Shown here: one piece after another, positions 1 to 7,827 of the stretch
How positions within the stretch are numbered: position 1 is the stretch's first letter
Layout: every line of letters begins with the position of its first letter
Assembly (NCBI GenBank): GCA_022184915.1
Contig: JAGTJU010000001.1
Span: 1,738,057 to 1,802,056 of the forward strand
Length of the DNA stretch: 64,000 nucleotides
Origin: Myxococcales bacterium
GTDB lineage: Bacteria > Myxococcota_A > Polyangia > Fen-1088
Direction of reading: 5' to 3'
Notes under the pieces: model-generated
Told to the model about the DNA's origin: nothing
The model's database searches: none
What the model saw: only the letters and a program-made list of their open reading frames with translations
Made by a program: the position numbers and the translations under genes

Positions 1-169
1 TGTAGTGCTGCTCGAACATCAAATGCAGGGTCTGAAACATCGGACCCGTGACGTTCCAGTGGAAATTGTGAGTCTTGAGATAAAGCGTGTACGTGTCAGC
101 CAGCACCTTCGATAGCCCGGTGGCGATTTGCTGGCGATGTTGCGCATCAATGCCAATGTTCACTTCCAT
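1..169 (-). CDS. dps: Dps-like ferritin, N-terminal part (cut by window edge)
   Basis: The first 56 codons of a DNA-binding ferritin of starved cells are visible; the rest lies beyond position 1. Dps proteins oxidise and store iron and protect DNA during oxidative stress. The fragment has the Dps helix A signature HNFHWNVTG (residues 34-42) followed by [10 protein letters not shown]37 and H49 match the two ferroxidase-centre histidines that come from one subunit. The start is ATG at 169, and a strong AAAGGAGAG ribosome site precedes it. It diverges from the hemerythrin gene, so the 170-350 interval probably holds promoters for both. No C-terminal ligands can be checked. Confidence 0.88.
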   Translation of the reverse strand, partial: MEVNIGIDAQHRQQIATGLSKVLADTYTLYLKTHNFHWNVTGPMFQTLHLMFEQHY

Positions 170-350
170 TCGCTCTCTCCTTTGAAAATTCCGACGCCGA
201 GACGATCAAGCTACAACTTTGATCTCTCGATCGCCACACCACCCCCCTGCAGGTTACGAAGCCGTAAAGCTGACGCGGATCAGGCCCTTCCTTCGTTGCA
301 GGAGCCTCCAGGAACGGCACTTGCAGTCGATTCCGGTGAAGGAGACGAAA

Positions 351-887
351 ATGGCAAGCGACGATAAAGCGAACGTGAGTGGAAAGGTCATGGGAGCAGC
401 CAAAAAAGCCGCGAGCTGGCTATCCGGAGAGACAGGCATTCTGGCGACGCTCAAACAGGAGCACGGCGAAGTGTCGGCGCTGATGGGCAAGGTGGTCGCC
501 ACGGAAGGCAAAGACAACGCCAGCCGAGAACGCCAGCAAGTGTTCCAGCAGGTTCGACGTGAGCTTCTGGCTCACGCCCGGGGAGAGGAGCGAGAATTTT
601 ATCCTCGCCTCCTCCAGTTTCCGGAGACGGAGCCTCTGGCGCGCCAGTCGATGAACGAACACCAAGACATCGAGGCTCTGCTCGAGCAGCTGGCGCGGAT
701 GGACGACACCGATGCGGGTTGGATGAACACATTCCGAGCGCTTCGAGACAATGTCCAGCACCACGTGAAGGAAGAGGAGAACGATCTTTTTCCCCGCGTG
801 GCCGATGTGCTCGACAAGGACCGATTGCGCGAAATGAACGACGGCTACGAGCAGGTTCACCGTGCCGAGCTTTCGGCCTTGAGCTGA
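351..887 (+). CDS. Hemerythrin/HHE cation-binding domain protein
   Basis: This 178-residue soluble protein has a hemerythrin-like four-helix bundle that binds a di-iron centre. Such proteins sense or carry oxygen or nitric oxide, or buffer iron. Candidate ligands are H38, the HxxxE pair H75/E79, the HxxxE pair H104/E108 and the H137-H138...E142 stretch, in the usual order for HHE repeats. The ATG at 351 is chosen because a GAAGGAG site lies just upstream. The frame stays open back to 219, but that extension has no ribosome site and no family similarity. It diverges from the Dps gene, which suggests a shared oxidative or iron stress role. Confidence 0.85.
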   Translation: MASDDKANVSGKVMGAAKKAASWLSGETGILATLKQEHGEVSALMGKVVATEGKDNASRERQQVFQQVRRELLAHARGEEREFYPRLLQFPETEPLARQSMNEHQDIEALLEQLARMDDTDAGWMNTFRALRDNVQHHVKEEENDLFPRVADVLDKDRLREMNDGYEQVHRAELSALS

Positions 888-964
888 TCGAACATACTTC
901 CGTTTGCGGTTGAGAAGGCTCAGTCGATCCCCGGCCCGGAGATCGTTCACCCTCGGCGACGTTG

Positions 965-2074
965 GTGCGAACGTTCCTCTGGACCGGGGCCTTGGCGATC
1001 CTGACGCTCGTCGCGTGTTTGTCATGCGGGGCGAGGGCCGCTGCGCGGTCGCCAGGCACGGTCCCCGCGCTGCGCGGCTCTACCGTGGTGCTCGCGGTGA
1101 GTGGTGCAGGTCAGGTCGAGATTTTCATCCTGGGCGCAGACGGAGGGCTTGCGCCTGCGGGGCAGTCCACCGTGGGAAGCAAAGGCGGTTACGGAGCGTT
1201 TGCGGCTGGGAATGCACACGTCTACCTTGCCGATGAGGATAAAACCGCGGGAAGCCTCGTAGGGTTTCGTGTCTCTTCGGCACCTGCGGAACTCCAGCGG
1301 ATCGGCACGTGGCCTTCCGGAGGGCGGCAGCCCGTGCATGTATTCGCTCCTCCGGGCGGCCGCTGGCTCCTGGTTGCAAACTTCCTGGATCCGAACGTGA
1401 CGGTGTTCCCCATCGGGGCCGAAGGTGTTCTGGGTCCCGCTGCAGCCCAGGTGAATCCCGGCCGCGCGCCTCACCAGGCCCTCACCGATCCCAGCGGTCG
1501 CTTCGTGTTCATTCCCTGTCGTGACGACGATCACATCGCGCAATACCGCTTTGATTCTCGGAAGGGAACACTCACGCCCAACCACCCCCTTCGCGTGTCG
1601 ACACCGGGCAGACCGCGCCACCTTGCGTTTCACCCGTCCGGCCGCTTCGCGTACCTCATGACAGAGTCGGACATTCCGGTGGTGGCTTACCGCTTCGATG
1701 CACGGTCGGGTGCGCTCGCGGACCCTAAGCCGGTTGACACGCGGGCGGGCGGTGGGGCCCATATCGTGGTCTCGCCCGACGGTGCGTTCGTTTATGGATC
1801 TGTGCGGCGGTCTCCCGCGGTCATCTATGTGTTTGCGGTGAAGGGCGACGACGGCAGCCTGATCGAGGTCCAGGCCTTCAGTGCGCAAGACATCTCGGGG
1901 CCCCGTGACTTTGCCTTGTCTCCTGATGGTCGCTTTTTGGTCGTAGGCGGCCAGGAACACCATCAGCTCGTCGTCCTGGCCCGAGATCCCCACGACGGAC
2001 GTCTACGGGCCACCGGAAAAACGGCGAAGACGCGTGGCAGCCCCGCGTTCGTGGGCGTGGTCCCGTCGCCTTGA
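965..2074 (+). CDS. Lactonase-type seven-bladed beta-propeller lipoprotein
   Basis: This protein of about 369 residues resembles the 6-phosphogluconolactonase/lactonase beta-propeller family (PF10282). Repeated blade motifs such as HLAFHPSGRFAYL, IVVSPDGAFVYG and FALSPDGRFLVVGG recur at regular spacing. The N-terminus is a signal peptide with a lipobox-like LVAC around residue 18, so it is probably an envelope lipoprotein. A GTG at 965 and a TTG at 962 are both possible starts, and neither has a clear ribosome site. Its substrate is unknown. It could supply a lactonase step for sugar oxidation, but it lies far from the sugar-acid operon at the other end of the window. Confidence 0.75.
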   Translation: MRTFLWTGALAILTLVACLSCGARAAARSPGTVPALRGSTVVLAVSGAGQVEIFILGADGGLAPAGQSTVGSKGGYGAFAAGNAHVYLADEDKTAGSLVGFRVSSAPAELQRIGTWPSGGRQPVHVFAPPGGRWLLVANFLDPNVTVFPIGAEGVLGPAAAQVNPGRAPHQALTDPSGRFVFIPCRDDDHIAQYRFDSRKGTLTPNHPLRVSTPGRPRHLAFHPSGRFAYLMTESDIPVVAYRFDARSGALADPKPVDTRAGGGAHIVVSPDGAFVYGSVRRSPAVIYVFAVKGDDGSLIEVQAFSAQDISGPRDFALSPDGRFLVVGGQEHHQLVVLARDPHDGRLRATGKTAKTRGSPAFVGVVPSP

Positions 2075-2089
2075 GGGGCGAGCCGCGCC

Positions 2090-3652
2090 TCAAGGGATCG
2101 GGTAAACGTCAGTCTGCGGGGACAGGCCGGGGCGCCAAAAGAGGCTGTGGCGAGGGGAAAACACGCGGCCCACTTCGTCATGGCGAGCGGCTCTGACGAG
2201 CGCCTCACGCAGGGATCGCACGATCGCGGGATGCGCGCGGGCGACGTCGTGTTCTTCGTAGGGATCACGCCCAAGGTCGAAGAGGGCATCGGTGCGTTCG
2301 GGGTCCTCCGTCGGCATCTTCTTTCGGGCGTAACCCGAGCGGCCAAACGTGATCAGCTTCCAGTCGCCTTGCCTCAGGGCTGCCATGCCCCCGGCAAACT
2401 TCCAGTAGAGCGTGCGCGGTCGGTCGACGCCCCGACCGAAGAGCCGTTGGCTCTGGTCCCAGCCATCCAGGTCACGAGGAAGGGATGGCAAAGCGCGGCC
2501 CGCGTGCGCCAAGATCGCTGCGAACGTGGGCAGCCAATCCGCCACGTGCATGACACCCGCTTCGATGCCTTCTGGGATCCTCCTCGGCCAATGAACGAAC
2601 GCTGGCGTGCGGATGCCGCCCTCCCACACGGTGGCCTTCTGCCCGCGCAGCGGGGCGTTCGAGCCCGCGACCGTCGAGAGGAGGGGAGGATCTCCCACGC
2701 GCTCGGCCCAGTGCCCCGGTTCGAGCCGACCTGCGGCGCCGTTGTCGGATAGGAAAAGGATGAGCGTGTCCTCGAATTGGCGGGTATCCCTGAGCACGTC
2801 CACGAGGCGCCCCACGGACGCATCGAGCTGCGCGACGAAGCCCAGATAACGTCGCCAGCTGTCCCGATCTGCGGGCGTGAGGTCGTCTGGCAGCGTCTCG
2901 TAGGTCGCCGTGAAGTTCTTGGGGGCGTCCACGGGCGCGTGAACCGCAAAGTGCGACAGCATCAAGAACCACGGCCGCCCTGCGTAGCCACGGAGCAATC
3001 GCTCCGCCTCCGCCGTCACGAGTTCGGTGGTGTTGTGGCCCCGTTCATCGAGCGCTTCGCCGTTGCGATGCCAGGTGCGCGCGAGGGGGCCTGGCACATA
3101 GTCCTGCGTCCACGGATGGACAAACCCCGAAAGGGCACCGTAGCTGTCATCGAAGCCCTGCTCCCACGGCCGATGGCCGGGAGTGGCCCCGAGGTGCCAC
3201 TTGCCCACGAGGCCCGTGCGGTAGCCAGCCGCCTTGAACAACCGAGGCAGGGTCAGTGTGTCGTCAGGAAACGCCGGTTCATCCGTCACGAAGAACGTGT
3301 CGAAGCGCGAAGGAAAGCGCCCTGTCAGCAGGGCCGTGCGCGTGGGCGTGCATTGCGGGGTCACGTAGTGAGCTTCGAGCCTGCGGCCTGCGCGGGCGAG
3401 CGCGTCGAGGTGGGGCGTCGTGATGCGCCCGCCAGGGGAGCGCCCCTCACGGCTGCCATGGTAGCCCACGTCTGCCCAGCCCAAGTCATCGGCCAGGATG
3501 ACGAGCACGTTCGGGGCGGCTGACGTCAGCGCTGAGGTCGTTGCACTCGACCTGGTGGCGCTCCCGCACTGACACAGGAACGTCAACCACACCCCCAACC
3601 AGGTGGCTCCAAGCTTCGTCAAAAGAGGGCCATCGTAAGGGGGCCCGCTCAT
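2090..3652 (-). CDS. Secreted sulfatase (arylsulfatase family)
   Basis: This 520-residue type I sulfatase hydrolyses sulfate esters. The key Cys of the formylglycine motif CTPTR is at residue 101, with the following LLTGR typical of the family. The metal-binding ADDLGWADVGYHG segment (D55, D56) opens the catalytic domain, and GKWHLG and LSDNGAAG supply the usual Lys, His and Asp/Asn ligands. A hydrophobic N-terminus ends near two cysteines (residues 27-29), consistent with export. ATG at 3652 is preferred to a TTG at 3661. Cys-type sulfatases need a formylglycine-generating enzyme, which is not in this window. It could act on sulfated glycans of the host environment or the cell's own surface. 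Confidence 0.9.
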   Translation of the reverse strand: MSGPPYDGPLLTKLGATWLGVWLTFLCQCGSATRSSATTSALTSAAPNVLVILADDLGWADVGYHGSREGRSPGGRITTPHLDALARAGRRLEAHYVTPQCTPTRTALLTGRFPSRFDTFFVTDEPAFPDDTLTLPRLFKAAGYRTGLVGKWHLGATPGHRPWEQGFDDSYGALSGFVHPWTQDYVPGPLARTWHRNGEALDERGHNTTELVTAEAERLLRGYAGRPWFLMLSHFAVHAPVDAPKNFTATYETLPDDLTPADRDSWRRYLGFVAQLDASVGRLVDVLRDTRQFEDTLILFLSDNGAAGRLEPGHWAERVGDPPLLSTVAGSNAPLRGQKATVWEGGIRTPAFVHWPRRIPEGIEAGVMHVADWLPTFAAILAHAGRALPSLPRDLDGWDQSQRLFGRGVDRPRTLYWKFAGGMAALRQGDWKLITFGRSGYARKKMPTEDPERTDALFDLGRDPYEEHDVARAHPAIVRSLREALVRAARHDEVGRVFSPRHSLFWRPGLSPQTDVYPIP

Positions 3653-3723
3653 GGCAAGCAAGGTGTTTTTCCCGCGCGCGCCCTGCAGAAAAACGCCTGA
3701 AAACGCAGTAAGTAGAGGCAGTC

Positions 3724-6030
3724 ATGTCTGCCCCCCTTCGCGCCTCCTTGAGCCTTTGCCTGTTGGCTGTCCTTGCGCGCCCGGCCGCCGGGAACCCAAA
3801 GCCCTCCTGGCAGCACCTGTCGAGCGCTGCTGGCCAGCTTCCCCCCCCTGGCACCTCGACCCAGCAGACCGGCTCCCTCGCGGGCGACCTCGACGGAGAT
3901 GGCGTACCCGAGTTCGTCGTGGCCATGCGCAAGACGGCCCCGGCCCTCGTCTTTTACCGGCGTAGCGCCCACGGCTGGTCACGCCACGTGATTGAGCCCG
4001 CCAAGTTGGCGATCGAGGCGGGCGGGACCTCGCACGACATCGATGGTGACGGCGACCTCGATCTGGTCTTCGGGCAGGACGCCTCGGGCGCGGACCTGTG
4101 GTGGTGGGAGAACCCCGCGCCCGACGTCTCGAAGCCCTGGCACCGACGCCTCATCAAGAGCGGCGGCGCGCATCAACATCACGACCAGGTGTTCGCCGAT
4201 TTTTTGGGCCTCAAACGGCCGCAGCTGGTGTTTTGGAATCAGGGCGCAAAGACGTTGTACTTGGCGCCCATACCCCCGAATCCACGGCAAGACACGCCCT
4301 GGCCCCTGCAGGTGGTTTACGCCGGTCGGGCCGGCGAGGGCGAGGAGAGCGCCGCCAGCTACCCTGAAGGGGCTTTTGCTTTCGATGTCGATGGCGACGA
4401 GCGCCCCGATCTGCTCGCGGGCAACGCCTGGTTCAAGGTCGACAAAGGGCAATGGCGAGCCACCCGGGTCGGGGTCCAGGGAGGGCGCATCGTGGCGGGT
4501 AGGTTTCGACACGGCAGCAAGGTGGCGCAAATCGTGATTGCGCCTGGTGATGGCAGCGGTCCGCTGATGTACTACGAGTGCACGGGCAATCCGCTCGAGC
4601 CTGCTTGTTGGAAAGGGCGTGCGCTGCTCGACCGCGATCTCACCCACGGCCATTCGTTGGCGGTGGCCGATATCGACGGTGATGGCCACGAAGACATCTT
4701 TGCGGCCGAAATGGCGGCGTGGGGGCCCTGTCCCGCTGATTGCTTCCCCGAGGCAGAGGCATTCGTCCTTTACGGCAACGGCCGTGGGGGCTTTAGGACC
4801 ACCAAGCTCGTAAAGGGCCATGGCTGGCACGAACCGCAGCTCGGTGACTTCGATGGCGATGGTGATCTCGACATCCTCAACAAACCCTACACATGGCAAG
4901 CCCCTCGCGTGGACTTGTGGCTTCAAAACGGCACCCGGCCCCGGGTCCATCCGCTTCCCCTCGCGCCCTTTCGTCGCCACGCCCTCGACGCGTTGAAGGC
5001 CCGCGGCATGTTCGTGCGCACGGGTGATCTGAATGGTGACGGATGGATCGATGTGGCGGTTGCGGATCGCGTGTATCTGAATCCGGGCTCTCTGTCTGCG
5101 CCCTGGGTTGGAAAGCCCATTGGGGCGCCGCTACGGAACGTGGCCGCTCTCCTCGATATCGATGGCGATGGCGATCTCGACGTGCTGGGAACGCAAGGGG
5201 AGGGGGCCGCGCGCAACCCGGCTTTTGCGTGGGCGCGCAACGACGGCCAGGCAAGCTTCACGGTGTTCACGAACATCCCCGTGGGCAGCGGTGACTTCCT
5301 TCAGGGTGTGGCGTTCGCGCGCTTCCGCCACGGCGGGCCCCTCGAGATCGCGCTCTCCTGGCACGACGTCGCGACCTCGATCGAGGTGCTTACCGTTCCC
5401 GCCGATCCCACCAGTCCTTGGGCGCTTCGTCCTCTCGGCCCCTTCACCGAAAAAGAAGAGCTGACGGCGCGAGATCTCGACGGCGACGGTGACGAAGACC
5501 TTTTTCTCGGCAACGCATGGCTCGAGAACCCCGGCACCCCCGAGGGCCCCTGGCCTCCTCACGTGATTGGCGAGGTGACCCAACCCAAAGCCGAACCCGA
5601 TAGGCACGCTCTCGGTGACTTCGATGGGGACGGCCGAGTTGACGCCGTGGTGGGGTTGGAGGAGGGCACCGACCTGCTGCTGTTCAGCGCCGGCAAAGAC
5701 CCGCGGAAGCCCTGGCGGCGCCGAGTCATCGGCCATACGCCCGGTGGCGGGTTCAGCATGGGCGCGGCAGATTTTGATGGTGACGGTGACTTGGACGTCG
5801 TCGTGGGAGAGCACCGAGGGGTCCGCGAGAACCACACCTGGATCTTCGTCAACGACGGCAAAGGTCGGTTCACACGCCGCGCGGTCGATGTTGGTGATGC
5901 AGCTCTCATTGACCATCACGATGGATCGGTGCCCGTCGATCTCGATGGAGACGGTGACCTGGATGTCGTGTCCGTGGGCTGGTACACGCCCACGCTCTGG
6001 GTGTTGGAGAACCGGGCCCTCGTGAAGTGA
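3724..6030 (+). CDS. Secreted FG-GAP/VCBS repeat protein
   Basis: This 768-residue exported protein has a clear signal peptide (MSAPLRASLSLCLLAVLA) cleaved near residue 23. It carries at least eleven calcium-loop motifs of the DxDGDGxxD type spread along its length, which marks it as an FG-GAP/VCBS beta-propeller. Such proteins usually act in carbohydrate binding, adhesion or as scaffolds. No catalytic domain is apparent. It diverges from the sulfatase gene across 71 bases, so the two are probably co-regulated and may act on the same extracellular polymer. The specific ligand cannot be told from sequence. Confidence 0.8.
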   Translation: MSAPLRASLSLCLLAVLARPAAGNPKPSWQHLSSAAGQLPPPGTSTQQTGSLAGDLDGDGVPEFVVAMRKTAPALVFYRRSAHGWSRHVIEPAKLAIEAGGTSHDIDGDGDLDLVFGQDASGADLWWWENPAPDVSKPWHRRLIKSGGAHQHHDQVFADFLGLKRPQLVFWNQGAKTLYLAPIPPNPRQDTPWPLQVVYAGRAGEGEESAASYPEGAFAFDVDGDERPDLLAGNAWFKVDKGQWRATRVGVQGGRIVAGRFRHGSKVAQIVIAPGDGSGPLMYYECTGNPLEPACWKGRALLDRDLTHGHSLAVADIDGDGHEDIFAAEMAAWGPCPADCFPEAEAFVLYGNGRGGFRTTKLVKGHGWHEPQLGDFDGDGDLDILNKPYTWQAPRVDLWLQNGTRPRVHPLPLAPFRRHALDALKARGMFVRTGDLNGDGWIDVAVADRVYLNPGSLSAPWVGKPIGAPLRNVAALLDIDGDGDLDVLGTQGEGAARNPAFAWARNDGQASFTVFTNIPVGSGDFLQGVAFARFRHGGPLEIALSWHDVATSIEVLTVPADPTSPWALRPLGPFTEKEELTARDLDGDGDEDLFLGNAWLENPGTPEGPWPPHVIGEVTQPKAEPDRHALGDFDGDGRVDAVVGLEEGTDLLLFSAGKDPRKPWRRRVIGHTPGGGFSMGAADFDGDGDLDVVVGEHRGVRENHTWIFVNDGKGRFTRRAVDVGDAALIDHHDGSVPVDLDGDGDLDVVSVGWYTPTLWVLENRALVK

Positions 6031-6048
6031 GCGCACGCGCCCCGTCAG

Positions 6049-7014
6049 CTAAGTACCCTTGGCCTCGCCATGGAAGCGCGGAACGGAAAATCCTGGCTTT
6101 GGCTCGATCTCGACGCGCGAGTAGGCGTGCACGAAGGCGTGGGCTACCGCCCCTACGGCCTCTGCACTCGGATGTCTCGCGTCTCCTTGCCACAGGTCCA
6201 TTCCCAAGGGATTCGTCTGGAAAAACTCGTAAATGGGAAAGTACGAAACACCTGAGGTTTCGTCCTGCTCTTCAAGGAGCGCAAAGACCGCGGCAAGCAG
6301 CACGGCTTTCGAACGGGAGTTGGCGACCTGAGGGTGAAGACCTCGTTTCGCCGTGTGTTTGAGCGGTACCGGCGACACCGTGATGACGATGGGGATCGTC
6401 GGGCCTTTGTGCAGCTGGATCAGGCTCACGATGTCACGAAGGTCTTGGAGGCACTCGTCGGGCGACAAGAAGCGGTTCGAGAAGGCCCCCGGCGGGAGTC
6501 CGTCGAAAGCGACGGCGTCTCTGTAGGGGGCGCGGTTCACGACCACGCGCGCTGCTCCCACCTGAGCCTCCCAGATATCCGCCAGACCCAGCGTGATGAG
6601 GAAGGAGTCCGCTGCCGCAAACATGTCCCGCGACTTGGCTGAAACCTCTTCCTTGACGAGGGCAAGCTCGCCCGGTGTCGTTGCATCCACGCAATGCCGG
6701 GTAGCATCGATGTAGGCGCGGGTCCCGCCCTCGACATCGACCACCCAGTCGACGTGCGGAACCGCTTGCCCCACTGCTCTGCGCAGCTCGTAGAGGATGG
6801 TGCGGGGGTTGTAGTGCATACCCCAGGACACTGCAGGCACGGAGAACCCGTGGTGGCGCAGCCACCGGTTGAGCTCCATGGCGAAGCAGCTCCCAATGGA
6901 GTAGGTGCGCGAGTCCCACTCGAGAAATCTTCGGGGCCTGATGGGCCGCTCGAGAGGGCTACTCTGCTTCGTCCACTTGGCGCCCACGTGCGGAAGGTCG
7001 CTTCTCCACGACAT
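6049..7014 (-). CDS. GSCFA family (SGNH-like) protein
   Basis: This 321-residue protein carries the family-defining GSCFA motif at residues 41-45 (context YSIGSCFAMEL). GSCFA proteins (PF08885) are related to SGNH/GDSL hydrolases and are commonly linked to surface polysaccharides, perhaps as acetylesterases. A second SGNH-type element (LITLGLADIWEA) and a late DARHPSAEAV segment with a catalytic-type Asp-His pair are present. ATG at 7014 is chosen because GGAG precedes it by seven bases; an earlier ATG at 7044 would overlap the upstream glycosyltransferase. It begins 10 bases after that gene ends, so the two form an operon. Confidence 0.85.
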   Translation of the reverse strand: MSWRSDLPHVGAKWTKQSSPLERPIRPRRFLEWDSRTYSIGSCFAMELNRWLRHHGFSVPAVSWGMHYNPRTILYELRRAVGQAVPHVDWVVDVEGGTRAYIDATRHCVDATTPGELALVKEEVSAKSRDMFAAADSFLITLGLADIWEAQVGAARVVVNRAPYRDAVAFDGLPPGAFSNRFLSPDECLQDLRDIVSLIQLHKGPTIPIVITVSPVPLKHTAKRGLHPQVANSRSKAVLLAAVFALLEEQDETSGVSYFPIYEFFQTNPLGMDLWQGDARHPSAEAVGAVAHAFVHAYSRVEIEPKPGFSVPRFHGEAKGT

Positions 7015-7024
7015 CAACTCACTC

Positions 7025-7798
7025 CTATCCGTTCGGTAAGGCATGCGCCGTGGCGTTTTGAGAGTGGAAGAGGCGAAGCTCTTCCGGCCCGAGCGGGTGC
7101 CGTACGTACACGCCTTGCTGCGGCTCGAGGGCGGTACGCCGCGCGCGGACTCCTCGAGACAGGTCCACCCGCTTCACGGCAAAATCCGCATGGGCCAGGC
7201 ACCAGCCCACAAAGACGTCTTCTAGAACGTGTTGGCGCAGGCTCAGGTCACTTGCCGCGGCCACCACGGAGGCTGCCCGGCGGCTCACGAAGTAGCCGAA
7301 GCCCTCGGCGAAGAGGTCCGGGAAGGGGCCCCGGAAGGGGACCTCGGCATCGCGGGAGCTGCACTTTCCGTAGTGCCACGTTTCGACGATGCCCGGAACG
7401 GGAGGGGTCAACCGCCCCGCGTAGTCGACGCCGTCGAGCTCGAGGTTTGCCGAAACATCCAGGTGGACGTAGCTGTCGTCATCACACTTCAGGATGTGCT
7501 CGAAAGCAGAGAACTCGAGAGCCCACCGGAAAAGCGCTCGCGTTTTCTCCGGTAGGCATTCGTACGCGTCGCGCACGGGAAGGGTCAGAGACGAACCCAC
7601 CACCGTGGGTGCCGGGTCCATGCCGTCGCCGTATACGAAGAGCGCTGCGACGCCTTTGGGAAGAGGCTGAGCCAACCAGGTCTCCCGGATGGCTTGAACC
7701 CGATCATGGTTGCGCTCGCATGTGGTGATGCAAACCAGAAGGCGGGACCTTCCGTAGTCAGGGCCGACACGGCTCTCACGCTGTCGCGTCTGTCTCAT
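7025..7798 (-). CDS. GT31-like beta-1,3-galactosyltransferase family protein
   Basis: This 257-residue protein has the motifs of the beta-1,3-galactosyl/GlcNAc transferase family (GT31), common in animals and rarer in bacteria. RVQAIRETW (residues 33-41) matches the RxxIRxTW motif. KCDDDSYVHLD has the DxD-type metal/nucleotide-sugar site at 106-108. EDVFVGWCL (193-201) matches the conserved EDVxxG catalytic-base region. There is no signal or transmembrane segment, so it probably works at the cytoplasmic side on lipid-linked glycans. It forms an operon with the GSCFA gene. Acceptor and donor sugars are unknown. Confidence 0.8.
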   Translation of the reverse strand: MRQTRQRESRVGPDYGRSRLLVCITTCERNHDRVQAIRETWLAQPLPKGVAALFVYGDGMDPAPTVVGSSLTLPVRDAYECLPEKTRALFRWALEFSAFEHILKCDDDSYVHLDVSANLELDGVDYAGRLTPPVPGIVETWHYGKCSSRDAEVPFRGPFPDLFAEGFGYFVSRRAASVVAAASDLSLRQHVLEDVFVGWCLAHADFAVKRVDLSRGVRARRTALEPQQGVYVRHPLGPEELRLFHSQNATAHALPNG

Positions 7799-7827
7799 CC
7801 CGGGCGAACCATGATATACGCATTCGT

